From Lepisosteus oculatus (taxonomy: Eukaryota; Chordata; Actinopteri; Semionotiformes; Lepisosteidae): 64,000 nt of DNA. The notes below the pieces were generated by a model that worked only from the letters and a program-made list of their open reading frames with translations, searched no databases and was not told the origin of the DNA. The first letter of the stretch is position 1. Each line of letters opens with the position of its first letter. Position numbers and translations under genes: made by a program. The DNA lies in NCBI RefSeq assembly GCF_040954835.1, contig NC_090704.1, positions 43,528,979 to 43,592,978 of the forward strand. The letters run 5' to 3'. Below are positions 24,201 through 41,250 of the stretch, one piece after another.

Positions 24201-27200
24201 CTGCAGCCAGGGGGCCAAGGCTCAGATGCGTGTGTTAAGCCATACCTAAATATTAAAACAAAAATACTCAAACGCATCTAATTCTTGGGTGTTGTTATTC
24301 GTTGTGAAATTATTTCAGCGTATGAGCTGCCATGCATTAATTTGAAATTGATTACAAGCCCTGCACTGCCGAAGGGCTCTTATCCCTGTAGCAAATTATG
24401 AATAGCTAGAAAGCATCTGTATAACACGTGTCAAAAGGCGATAAAATAGTCAAATTCTTCTTCAGTAATGACGTATTAATTCTGAATTTAATGGCCACAC
24501 CAAACAGTTCTACTGACCAAAACATTAAATCGGTCGCTAAATGGACTTAGGAAGTGTTTTTCCTTCCAATACAGCAACATTGACGAAAATTGATTTTCCA
24601 TATTTGTTTGAAGCGATAATTGCAAAGAAGAGGATGATGTCACACCCAATTTGAGCAAAAGAGGACGCTAATTAAATGCTAAGCTTCCTGACCGCAGGGG
24701 CTGTCGACGAGAGTGAGCAGTGTGGGGATATACTACTCCTACTGTTGTCCGAGAGCGATAAAATGCACAACAGAAGAAATAGGTATTTTAGAAAACATAA
24801 CACACTCGCAAAATTCATTTTTTTTAATTTCCCCCCAAATTGCTTTTCTCTTTCTGGGGCAATAAAATTAAATGACAGGGCTGGCTCACAGAAACCCAAT
24901 TTAATCCTCTGTGGACTCTTTCCCAACAGGCGCGCACGCAGTTCTCTTGGGAAATCTGAATATTCGACATTGTTTAATTCAGCAAAATGAAAGCAGATTA
25001 AGTAAAGACATTTAAATTGGACCTAGGCTCGGAATGAAGTTTTCATTTCCAAAAATATCAAATAAAATTCAGAGTACTGCAGCAGAACGAAACGTACTGT
25101 TGAAAACCACCATGCCTGGAAGTCTTTTCATTTATGAGCTTCGTCAGAAAAGATTCAGGAAGAAAAGTTAATGAGTCCTGACCGCCCAATTCATCATTTA
25201 TCGTCGTGTCACTCATTGCATCCCAGTGTCGGTGTTTATAATCAACTAATGAAGGTGTCTGGGTGTTCCTTCAGCAGCTGCTCGGAGAGAAGTCTCTATG
25301 ACTGATGACAACAGCATCGAGGACTAGAGAGAAATTCGAAATCCTGCACGCTTGAGGTTAGATTTATAGAACACGTTTTTTAAAGCGATTGTAAAGCAGG
25401 TTTTAAGATTTCAGAAAATGTTACAATCCAACATTTATTTCCAGGCGTGACCGTCAGCATTTAACAACTAGAAGCTGTGTTCAATTAGTTTTTTATCACG
25501 ATGCTACATCAGCACAGGATAATAAAGCGCATTTCTCTGAAACATTGGTGTCGTTTGAATTTAACTCTGAATGCTTCTGGCTGATGTATTCGCTTTTTAC
25601 AGAGCCTTGCCAATTGTAAATGTTACTCGTACAACTCCAAATATCAAATACATAAATCTAGATAGGTGGGGGTGGGTTTTGTATTGGAATGTTAGGTTTT
25701 GTTTGTAAAAGGCATTTATCGTACCCCGTAAAAACTGTAGTTACGGTAGTTTGTAATTGTAAAATGTGCTTACAATTAACTGTAAGGAACTCATTACTAA
25801 TCGTCATCGAATCTGCCACTGGCAGAATCACGCATCTAACGTAATTGCTGGCCGTGTGAATTGAAAATAAGCGAGCCCTTCTGTGATAGGGCATTACTAT
25901 TACAAGTATTTAAAAAGGAAATACAATTTTTGGAATATACCACCACATCCTAGATAGAAATGAGTCAAATATAGTCACCAGAAATGCGGTGAGCTGTAAA
26001 AAATACCTTTGCCAATTCGCTGACAAAACCCAAATACCCAGGCAGCAATCTTTAAATATTTACAGTATGTCACTACAAAAAAGTATAGGTACTGTACTTG
26101 TACACAGGAATATGAGAGGCAAGCGGCTGAAGTACTATAGTCATAGCAATCGGTCTGGTCAACAGTGGTTTAATTCTCTCTGATTGGCCGAAGTAAAACT
26201 ACTGAGCCTTAAATGAAGGAGTAGTGACGTGTTGGTGACTGACTGACAGTTGCTGTACCTCACGTTGGGGTTTGGAAATGCCTTTTAAATACCCTGAAAA
26301 AGAAAGGATTTTGTTCTTTGGTTATTCAGCATTTTTCACAACATCCCTCCAACACAAAGTAATTTACACAAACACAATTGCACACCACCTGACAAGGTTA
26401 CTCACATAATACATGGTACTGTACATTTATTTGGAATCCTAATACGGAACTGAAAAAGATTAAATTATCATTTTCCTGCATGTGTGATTTATACTGGAAT
26501 GTGATAAGGTATCATTGCAATGATACAATGATATGCTGCATAAAAAAAACATTTAACATGTATACATACTGTAAGTGTTTTTCATGTGTTTCTTAATGAC
26601 AGAAATGACAGAATCTGGCACAGTAGTAACACTACATGCTTTTGATGTAGAAGTCATTCTTGGGGTCTTTGTACTTTTCGCCAGCATTATGTATCCGTGT
26701 ATCTCTTTAAAAATACGTAAAACTTTTCAAGAACCAATGTGGCTTAAAAAGTAAATTTCTCTGCATGACTCAACACTTCTGTTGCAGAAAGACCTTTAAT
26801 TATTCCATGTGTCTAGCAGAGATCTCCTGATATTTACTCCACTGTAATATAAAATGGCAATGCCATGCATGAATTTGTATCTGGTAGCAATTTGCTGGGA
26901 TTATTTTTTGCATCAAAGCTCTCGCACGGACTGACAGATCATAGCTGAAGTCTGGACACAGAAAAAGCGGCAGGTTTGTCCAGCGCTGATAGTATATTTG
27001 ACCTTACATAGCCGCAAGACTGGAACAATTTGTCTACTGCTTTCATTACATGGCACAGCTAACAAGGTATCTTTCATGCTTGGCTGATATTAACAGCACG
27101 TTCGGAGCAGAAATTTAATTAGACCACCAGGTTCAAAAACAAACTGTATAAACGGGGAATGTGCTCCCTGTGTGCGCAGCCATGAAAAATACATCAAGCC

Positions 27201-30200
27201 ACAGTGACGTTAACAAATGATGTTCATTACTTATTTTCCGACTGACCAGGCCTGATCTCTGATGTAAATATTGAGGGACTTCAGTAATTTTATTTGAATC
27301 ATTTCAGTTTTTAAGATGAAAGATGGCATGCAGTCAGGAGTAAAGCAGCTTATCACTGATGAAAGATGGTAATTTTTATCGCTCATCTGACAATGATAAA
27401 TTGCCGGGCGAACTGAATTTCTTTCCCCCTCTTTCATATCTACCAATTGTCCATTTTAGGGTGCAGCCTTAGAGCTTTACTTGCAGCAGGGATGTCATTC
27501 AGCACTGTTCTCTTCTGGAGTTTCTTCTCGTCTTTACCAGGTTTCCTTGTAAGCATGTTTTTTTGTAACTAGTGAAATCAAAGAAAGTAAAGCTTCCACA
27601 TACTAATAACAGGTGCACGTGCTATGACTGTTCTTTTTTCTTACCGAGAAAGTGAACCGTGATTTTTGCAGGATACAGTCTTCAGGCCATCCATCTTAAT
27701 TTTCACTGAAGTACTGCAGTGCAATTTCTCACTTCGAACTGCATCAACCAAGGTCTGATTTTAGGAGAGGAGTGATCAATAGGTGTCTTTTCCATCTTTC
27801 TACAAAGATAAGTCCTTCAGTCACTAAATGTACCCAATCAGGAGGAGAGGCCTATTGGCTACACTGACTTACATTTTCCTTGCCCTTGGCTGCAAGGGAT
27901 TGTGGGATGCCACAAACCAGCAAGATGCTCCTCTGAAGTTCCCCAGCAAACGCTCAAGCATGGTAGGAGATGGGACTTGAATCAAAGGCCCTCTGTAGCA
28001 GCTGGTGAAGTTCAAATGCCATGCAACAGATTGTTTTTAGAGACCGCTCACATCTTGCACCTTCCAAATTTCCCCCAGTGAAACTGGTCACCTCCAGCAG
28101 AACTGCATGCGTTAGAAGGGACTGCATGATTCTTAGCACAAGTGGCTGTGGAGTGGTGTCAGAAAAATCAAAAAGAAGGGTGCTATTTATGTTGCCCTTT
28201 TCTCAAAAACAATCTCCGGTGTTAAGTGAGGCAAGAGATTCTCACGGCCCTCGTCTATTTTTGTTTTGGCATAGACAACATTGAGGTGTGTTGTGGGGGA
28301 AAAGGCTGAGGATTGCATGGTGTGTAGTGACAGCGGGTTTGTTGTGCAGATGGTGTTGTAAGTCTCCAGAGGCACCTTAGGAGGACTGAGCATGGCTTGT
28401 TCTCAAAGCATCTGGAGGTGTCAGGGAGTTCATAAAGCGATGCATTGCACAGGCATTGCTCTTAATATGCTGTCACTATATTCATTAACCTAAAAGGTTT
28501 TTTGGGGGTACAATCAGGCCCCTTTGAACAGTAAGCAGCCTGCAAAGACTCCTTCCAGAGCATTCCCTGGATGCTCATTCCGAGTATTCGGCGTATTTGT
28601 TTTTTTTATTCCTTTCTCCAATATGTCGGGCTGTTGTCAGAGTCATGGCTGTTCCAGTTTCAAGGTCCCTTCTGAAATGTCTCTGCTCAGTTTGATCTCA
28701 TTCGCTCCACATATGTGTGTCCTGCATATAATTCTGGGCGTTTGCTGACGTACCCTTGGAAGAACAAATGAACAGAGGCGGGTGATCCTACAAACACCAG
28801 ACCTTCCTTTCCCAACCTGCCATATATCACACTTGACACTTCCAGGTCTAAAGCTTGGCAGCAACATCTACACACTTTCTCTGAAAGCTAATAAATATTC
28901 CTCTGATTTCCCTGGGCTCGATTTAAAACCAATATTTAGACTGTCGAAAAAATGCGTGGAACTTGGAACGTGTCTTTGCTCTCAAGTGTCCATCAACAAC
29001 TTGGGAAGTTTGCTTCTAGATCTGGTCAATGTTTTTGTAAAAGAAAGCAGCATAAAACTAACTAGAACACTGAACGCATATTGAGTCTGACACCAGAGCT
29101 TCAAGAATTGCTGGAATCCGGTGAAAAGCAAAAAACAACATGTATGATTCAACGTGACCGCATACATTTTATTTCAAAAGTATTCAACTGCATCTTTAAA
29201 ACTGTTGACGTTTTTTTTTTTTTATAATGGATGTGAAATGCTGCTGAATGCTTTTGGATTTATTTTCATTAGCATTTATTACAATTAGCTATTTCTCCAG
29301 TCATTGAAAGGTTAGATGGCAAACACAAAATAATTTCTGGATTTCATCTGAACGCCAGAGGTGTAATGGTTAAAGACAAATGAAGGGGGGAAAACGGTAT
29401 GCTGTAATGGATATTGTCTGTTAAAACTGATCACAAAGAGTCACGTTGATCTTTCTAAATGAGATAATTCAGCCCTCACAAATCATGCTGGAAAAAAATG
29501 ATATCCTTTTCATGTATGAAAAGATTGTAATCTAGTTCTAAGATTAAATCTCCTCTTATTGCTTTTTAATAAACACTGAAATCCAGCTTATTTCCAAGGC
29601 TGATATGTGTCTCACTACCAAATTCAGTTGTCTTCATTTCAGCATTAATCTGATTTTTTGGTGTGGTGGTGGGAGATACTAGGTTTTCAAAAGGAGCAAA
29701 TAAGCCAGGTCAAAAGGTGAGGTCTGCTGCCACTTTTCTATATAGAATTACCAGCTAATCTAATGGCACTACCAGCTTTTATAAATATGACCTATCACAT
29801 TCCTTTGGTCAAAGGCATGTAATACTGATTAATTAAACAACGCAGCTTCTTCTCTTAGAGTTTAATAGTACAAATACAACAATGTCTGGAAAATCAGAAA
29901 AACAAGCAGGATGCCAGTTCATTTTCTAACATTCTTGGGTTAGTAGGGACTTAAATACAGCACTATTTTCCTCTACATCTAGCATTGTTTTTGCAAAGGT
30001 TAACATTTCACAAAGTGCTTATATGTTCGCTGTGTTCATTTATTCTGCATCCACTGCAAACCAACTGTCACAATGAAGTTTTCTTCACTAAATTACAAAC
30101 TTGGCATTAAAAAAACATTTTGCCTGCTTTATTGTGAGAAAAACGCAATGTTCTTTACATTTGCAACTGTGTGCTATGTCTGGGCTTTTCGCTGGAGAGA

Positions 30201-31859
30201 CGTAAGACTTCAGGCAGATCAGTTTCTGAGTGGATGAGCTGGCTCTTGCTGCCTCTTACAGGAAGGAATGCAGTAAACATTTACATGCGAAGGTCTCTTC
30301 AGTACTGAAAGAGCTGAGCACAAAACGTATCTGCTTATGCAGGCCCCCAAAACTGAAACCACTTCAATTATTTGCTTAGCAATCTAGCGAAACAAAAGAA
30401 AGTGTATTGCACTTACAGCACAAGAAAATGGGTTTTTGTTACTTGTTTTATTCTTAGATAAACGGTAAAACTTTAATTTAAGAAATTATTTGAACAGTTC
30501 CAACTAATTCATTTAATTTAGTTATCATAATAATAAGCACAACTGATAATGGAACTTGAACCACTCCAGGCATTCTTATCATAATAAAGAATGGATCCAT
30601 TAGGGAGTTGGTGGGAAGCATTTTACACATGATGAGATTTGTGATTCAAAATACCTGGAAAATTAAATATATTTATTTTATTTTTCAGACATTCAGCTTG
30701 CAACATGTGCTTCCATTGGGAATCTTATCATTGGAAAAAAATCCAAATCTAAATAAATGGTGAGGAGAAAATCCCTGTCAATATCTTTACTTAATTTGTT
30801 TTAAGAATGGCTCAAGTGACAGGTTGGGGGGGAAAAAAAGATTTAAAAATGAAAATCTGTAGCTCCCCATGAAAGGACAAAGACTGATGTATTGTCATTC
30901 TCTCACGTATGAGACCAGCTCGCAGTGAAATCTGACACTTTTTATGAGTTGATAGTCACAAGTTTTCTCACACCCTTTAATCCCGAGACAGAACAAAATG
31001 GGAGGATTTTATTGTGCTTGTAAACTCTCAAAACACAAAGCACAATATTTTTTTTCCAATCACATTATAGTAAAACACTGATGCATTAATTGGCAGAATG
31101 TAGCTTTTGAGCAAAAAAAATGTATTTTTAAAGTGCTGGTCTTTTCACTTTAAATGTTTTTCAGCAATGAAATTATAGATTCATCTTCAGTCTTATTAGA
31201 GACTCTTGAATGGAAAGATGAAAGACTAAAAAACACAGTTAAGACATTGATGAAGACTAACGTCCCTCTCAAAATATAAAAGAAAGAAAACACTACCACA
31301 ACCAAACCATCCTACTTTGAAATCAACTGAACACAGCTGTGTATATACAATATAATACACTTCTGTTTCCCTAGCACATAAAAGCTCATGTCTAGGAAAA
31401 AGAAGTATGTGAATTTGTATTGCACTGTGCAGTCCTCAGGGTATTTCAAGCCTTCATGAAAGATTAGCTATTTAAATCCATAAAGGTGTACAATTAAAAA
31501 TGCATTACTTAACCCATATATTGATTATAATTACCTGAAAAGGTTTTGTTCCTAGAACACAGAACAGTGGTTTAGTACTTTGTGGTACAGAATCTCTCTG
31601 AGACAGAATCATTTGCTTTGCCGGCTAAGCAACTGATATTGAATTGGACTTAAGAATGTTTTGCTTTTGAAAGTGATAATTTTGAGAAATAACAAATCTT
31701 TCATGCTTTTTCTAATTAACTTGTATGCTGTAGATAATTCACATGTCAACAAAGCTTATTTCTCCAGAGAGGAACACTTAGAAACCAATACAGTATGTTT
31801 TACTTCTATTACATAAAAAGTTAAAGAAACAATTATTAGAATTTAACTAGAGGTGCATC
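18203..31859. other. Long gene-free stretch with candidate conserved blocks
   Basis: More than 13 kb without a supported gene or a named transposon. All open frames are at or below about 106 codons and look random. Blocks at about 21480-21620, 24460-25620 and 26900-27130 have more CpG and fewer homopolymers than the surrounding DNA and contain TAAT-type homeodomain core sites. They could be conserved regulatory elements of the downstream gene, but this is by eye only. Low-complexity A or T runs are scattered (29211-29224, 31047-31055). Confidence 0.5.
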
Positions 31860-32810
31860 GGTATAACAACATGACTGTAGTAGATAGTCAACATTAATTT
31901 AGAAAAGGTAGGTCTTAATAAACTAACTTGATTCTCTGAAGAAGCAACAGCAGTAATGGGATCTAGTATATTTAGATTTTTCAGAAGGGTTTTGATAAAT
32001 TTACAAGATGAATTTCTCAAATAGCAGATGGTGGGCACCATTGAAGGTAATGCATGTAATCAAATTAAGAATTGGCTGATGGACATGAGTCAGAGGGTGC
32101 AGATAAGGGATGAATGGTCAGATCAGAGTAGTGGAGTACCACAGGGATCAGTATTGGAACTGCTTTTACTGATTTATACCCATGATCAAGATTCTGGTAT
32201 CGCTAGCAAACTTCTGAAGCTTGAAAGAACATTAGTAAATGCTGCAAAACAAAGACTTGACAGGTGATATTTAATGTAGTCAATGCAGACTTAACATATA
32301 CTTAAATTCGAATAATGCAATGTAGTTCCAGGACCTCATTCAGAAATGCTTTTCATTTACAATAAAGCAGTTGACATAAATCAACAAACCACAACTACAA
32401 TTTTGGTCGCCACCATACAAATAAGATACTTTGAAAGTGGTTCAGGTATGAATGAATATATGTTAAAATAAATGCCTTTGTGGGACCAAAGGAACATCCT
32501 TAACTGACAAGCTAAATGAACTGATTGTTAATCCTTGACTATGAGGAGACCTGAGTCAAGTATTCAGAAATTCAATTCAATAGACTTTTTGTAGAATAAA
32601 CAGTGAACACGCATACAAGAGGACACAACTGGAAACTACATGGAAGTGAAATGAAAAATTAGAACAGGAGACACATCTTAATGTATGGAGTTGTGGGACT
32701 GTAGAGTTTGTTGAAGCCGATACTCTGGCTTCTTTCAAGAAACAGCTAGATGAGATTCTCGGATCAGTTTTTTTTCCTGTTTTTATCTGAGGAGAGACCA
32801 ATATATTCCT
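31860..32810 (+). pseudogene. CR1-like LINE reverse transcriptase remnant
   Basis: Decayed non-LTR retrotransposon. The stretch 32028-32267 reads as part of a reverse transcriptase: NQIKNWLMDMSQRVQIRDEW followed by QSSGVPQGSVL and a degraded LLLIYTHDQDSG, which corresponds to the family's NWL-x-x-R-x-Q-x-V and SGVPQGSVLGPLLF-x-IYINDL block. Upstream (31890-32020) weaker matches in shifted frames fit the part before this block. Downstream (32600-32770) are the RGHNWKLH and SFKKQLDEI-like patterns of the C-terminal end, then the start of the 3' untranslated region. Many stops and frameshifts leave no functional product. The YADD-containing catalytic part is not recognisable. L2 is an alternative assignment, but the 3' end shared with 7622 and 59780 favours CR1. 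Confidence 0.8.
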
Positions 32811-35460
32811 CTCCATTATCCTTTTTTTTTTTACTTTGATGAATGTACAGTAGGTGTAGCACGTTAATTGTGTTTTTGAACACTTACAGTATGGTCATTC
32901 TTGAGGAAGAAAAATCAAAATCACCTGCAGTTAAACACATTCATGATAGTGGCAATAAAGTTGACCTGATTACCCACATATCTGACATGCAGGCACATAA
33001 ACCTGTTTTGCAGAAAATGCAGACAATTCAAGTTTAAACACCCCTCTACAGTCTAATTCAAAGATTTAGCACAACAGCTAATGTTTAAGACTCTTGTGTG
33101 TTAGTTTTTAACTTACTGGGTTTTTTTAGAATCGGTTGGTTGTGTAGCTACAGATGCTTTCTGTTGTGCATTTAGTGCACAGACAGATGAAGAGTCTTGA
33201 AAAAGTTCCTTGTCTGAGATAACAAACCAGCACTGAGGGCTGTAAGGAAGAGGCTGTCTAGCAGTTCACAAGGAGGAGCCCAAACGCAGGGACAGCGTGG
33301 ATCTGTTGTTATGGTGTGCAAGTCAAATTCCTTTGCTTTCCTTTCATAATGATGATGTGAAAATATTTGACCCTGCAGTCTGGAGGGAGTCAAAGGAGTA
33401 GTGTGCTACACCCCAACATCTCTTAGTTCTAGAGAAAAGGGGTGTGATTTGTTAAACACTGGGTGCTCTCTCCATTGTGCCCCCAACATGAGGACATCTG
33501 GCACAAGCAGGAAGCCCTCTGATTAAGGGCTGTGTCTCCATTCTCACCCAGTGAGCTGTGCAGCATTGAAACACTGGCCCTGCTTTTTCATGCTAATTCC
33601 AGAAATATAAGAGCAGATGTGAAACATTTGGTTCTGTTCTTGTTCACTTGTAAAGAAATAATGCGCCATTATTATTATTTTTTCACCCCCTCCTGAAAAG
33701 AAAGTTTACCATAATAGCGATCTTCCTTGGTGGCCTGGGGTGTGATGAACTTTATATTCAACAGTGCCAGCGCGATTCTGGTAAGTGGATGAACGCAGAC
33801 CCAGGTGTTCAAGGGTTCGGTAAACTGCTAAGAAAACTGGGGAAGAATAAGCAACTTCTGCTGCTCCAATTAAGGCATCATTAATCTGAAATGTATTGGT
33901 ACGCTAAAATATTTTAATGAAGCGATCTGGATTTAAGCTTTATACATGGACTTGTGTTCTTTCAATGTATCTTGTCTACTCTTGTACAGTATCAAGGGAT
34001 GTGATACGTTTTTCACAAAAGTAGACATACTTTGGAAATAAAATGACTTATCCTGAAGTGGACATGGATGACCGATGCGTTTATAAACTTTCTTACAGCT
34101 GAATGTCCATTTTACCTCTTATTAATTTCTCTACTGGGGGACAAGGTTTCTAAGGGGTTTGGTTAAATATTGCTTATTTGCATGATGACACATGGCTACA
34201 TAAAGTTGATCATTGCTTTGGATTTAGCTACTGTATTTGATTTAGTATTACTGACTGCAACCAAATAATAAAGTACTTCCTATTAGAAATAACTTGTCAG
34301 TGCTATTTTTTTATAGGTTCATACTGACAGAAAATAGTAAAAGGAAGCATTTCGTATTATTATGTGCACTGAAAGTTACCTTTGAGTATGATTTATTTGT
34401 TAAATTATTTATATTCTTTCTCCATCCATAACATTTTCTTTGGAAAAACCTCCAGGTTTTAGTCATGATTAGTCAATCACAGCCAAGTATAAGATACACA
34501 GTACGGACATGATTGACGCCTGTGGACATACTGTCGGTTTATTTAAAAGAAGAACGCGTTAAATGGGACTCCACTATGCACAGCGCCTAGTTCTGCCAGA
34601 AATGATAATTCATGGTCGTTTTGGGAATCCGAGCGTGAAAACATATGTCGGATGAATTACTTTCAATCTGGTTTGTACATGGTTGCCTTCTTTGTTGTAA
34701 AATACATTCCTTATTAATTTGTCATTACTGTTTGGCGATATCAGAAATGAACCGAGGCTTTCACTTTGTTGTCATGGAAACGAGAGGCATCCTCCTGAAA
34801 TCGATCTGTAGCAGATGTGCAAACAATTAATTCGTGCTCATGTCGTTTGATTTTAGCTTCAGGTCGGATATACTGTATATTGTGGCACCGTCTCACTCCG
34901 CACTGCGGAACGTAGGCGGAAAAGTACAACTGCTGGTCACAGTCCTTTAACTTTTTAAATATATACTGGATGTTTAAGAGAAAGGAGGGCGATACTGTCA
35001 TTTTAAATAAACAAAAATATGCAAGTTAAAATGGCTCCTTAAAAACTTTAAAAAACTTCGGTTATGTGTGGTTGTTTTATCCCGTTTGTGTTTGAGAGCT
35101 GTCTATTGATTACTAGGTGTAGTACGTTCCTTGAATCCCATCAGATCTTGCACAGGAAGCCCACCAAGACGACGGTGCAAGTTGAGTTTACACGACACAA
35201 AAGCAAAGGTAAATGTAAAACTTCACCGTGGAGTTGCATAAACCGCAACTGGATTCCTTACTTAGGTTGCTTTCTGTGTCCAGGATCCTCCGACAGTCCT
35301 GAAACCTGTTGTACAAGCAGCGTCTTTAGATCACAACGTGATCGACAGGAGTCTGGTCCTGATTTGCGCCCTGTGCCTGAAATACTCAAGAGTAAACCGG
35401 TTATCGGAAATAGATGGATAATTAGAGCGCTGCTCTGCAAAGTCATCCCTTTCTCACGAA
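32811..35460. other. Non-coding region upstream of the sulfotransferase gene
   Basis: No supported gene. A T run lies at 32822-32832. Around 33700-33860 a compact block with several CpGs contains a donor-like CTGGTAAGT at 33779-33787. This might be a non-coding exon, but nothing else backs it. CpG becomes more frequent after about 34500. The 134-codon frame at 35064-35468 has no domain I recognise. Confidence 0.5.
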
Positions 35461-35475
35461 GCGTGTGAAAATGCT

Positions 35476-35653
35476 ATTGGTATTCCGCCCGGCTTGACAG
35501 CGCAACAAGGGGCGTGGCGGGTTTATGGCTTTGTGCCCGCCCCATTTCTATCCCATTGGTGCTTGTCTGCCTGCCACGCTTCTCACAACCGTCCGTCATA
35601 ATTCTGCGGGCTCCTATTGGACGAGGAAACGCCAATTACCTCCCGTGATGTCA
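35476..35653. promoter_or_regulatory. Candidate promoter: three CCAAT boxes, GC boxes, CRE-like site
   Basis: Three copies of ATTGG (reverse of CCAAT) lie at 35476-35480, 35555-35559 and 35616-35620. GC-box-like GGGGCGTGGCGGG is at 35509-35521 and GCCCGCCCC at 35535-35543. A CRE-like TGATGTCA is at 35646-35653. This density in otherwise AT-rich DNA, about 0.6-0.8 kb before the start codon at 36265, suggests a promoter or proximal enhancer. NF-Y typically binds such spaced CCAAT boxes. The inverted orientation would also allow minus-strand transcription. No TATA box or start site could be placed. Confidence 0.4.
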
Positions 35654-36197
35654 TGCAGAAGTTTGATACAAGGAACACACGTGTGGAAGGGACAGAATAG
35701 TAAAAGTTTGTCAAGGCGATGGGAACAGGTTGCAGACCTCTTTAAAAAAAATCTTTCCTCGAAAGAAAAAAAATATTTATTTATTTTAGAAGTTCGGTTA
35801 TAGCTACGAATGATAGCTGTTTTTAACTTTGAAAACTAATTATGGAGGTAGCCAATTTGAATAAAGTGTTCATATAGGCTGCTGCTTAGGCTAGCTGTAT
35901 TAGAGCTTCTGTTTACGTGTTTAACTCCGTGTTGAATTAACAAGGTTTAACACGATTTCGTTTTTACAATTATTTTTTTCACATGCTTTTTTACATTCCT
36001 GCTTTCTAGCGGATCTAGAAGATGCGGGGCATATTAGCTAGGCGATTGCATTGTCACGAATAATAATCATTCATTCTACCACAGACCCAGATTAAGGAAT
36101 TATTCGGCTCAGCCACGGTGTATTGAAACAACAGCGTTGTGCGGAGCGCGTCTAGTTCACAACCGATGCAGTCTTACTTGGAGGTCTATTTTTCTCG

Positions 36198-40899
<4,702 letters not shown>

Positions 40900-41250
40900 C
40901 ACCCCTGGACGCTTGGAGATCGGCTCACGGTGTGATTGAGAGGCGAGATCAGAGCTCTGGCGAGCTGGTGGCGTCAGCCGCAGGATCTGGTTTCTCGGCG
41001 GGACAGTACCGCTTGTGACGGGCTCTCACTGATAGCGGACCAGCCGGGTCCTCACAGGACCCCCGCCTGCCGGAGATCGGTAGCGGTGGCTGACCCTTAC
41101 CCAGCTCTGTCTGACTTGAAGGCAATAACTCTTCCCGGGAGTAGGTTTTCCACTTGCCTTTGAACTTTGTGGTGCAGGGATTGGAGGCCACACAAGCTCT
41201 ATCGCGTTTTCTGGAGGAGTTTCTCCACCTGGGGTGAGACAGAAAAGACT
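40900..41250. promoter_or_regulatory. CpG-rich patch inside the intron
   Basis: This block has about twenty CpGs in some 350 bases, counted by eye, and a clearly raised G+C content, against AT-rich, CpG-poor DNA on either side. It contains GCGAG, CCGCAG, TCGGCGGGAC and GCCGGAGATCGG-type stretches. Open frames exist on both strands (78 and 109 codons) but match nothing I know. It might be an internal promoter or enhancer, a non-coding first exon, or an unrecognised GC-rich repeat. Confidence 0.4.

Noticed and set aside
26511..26528. Perfect 18-base palindrome GTATCATTGCAATGATAC
   Set aside because: Short palindromes of this size can arise by chance in 64 kb of AT-rich DNA; no other feature supports a function.
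32028..32267. 79-codon frame as a separate small gene
   Set aside because: It is a piece of a decayed LINE reverse transcriptase (SGVPQGSVL), with the remainder in shifted frames around it.
35064..35468. 134-codon + strand frame upstream of the gene
   Set aside because: No recognised domain, unremarkable start context and no supporting splice structure. Considered a chance frame in CpG-richer DNA.
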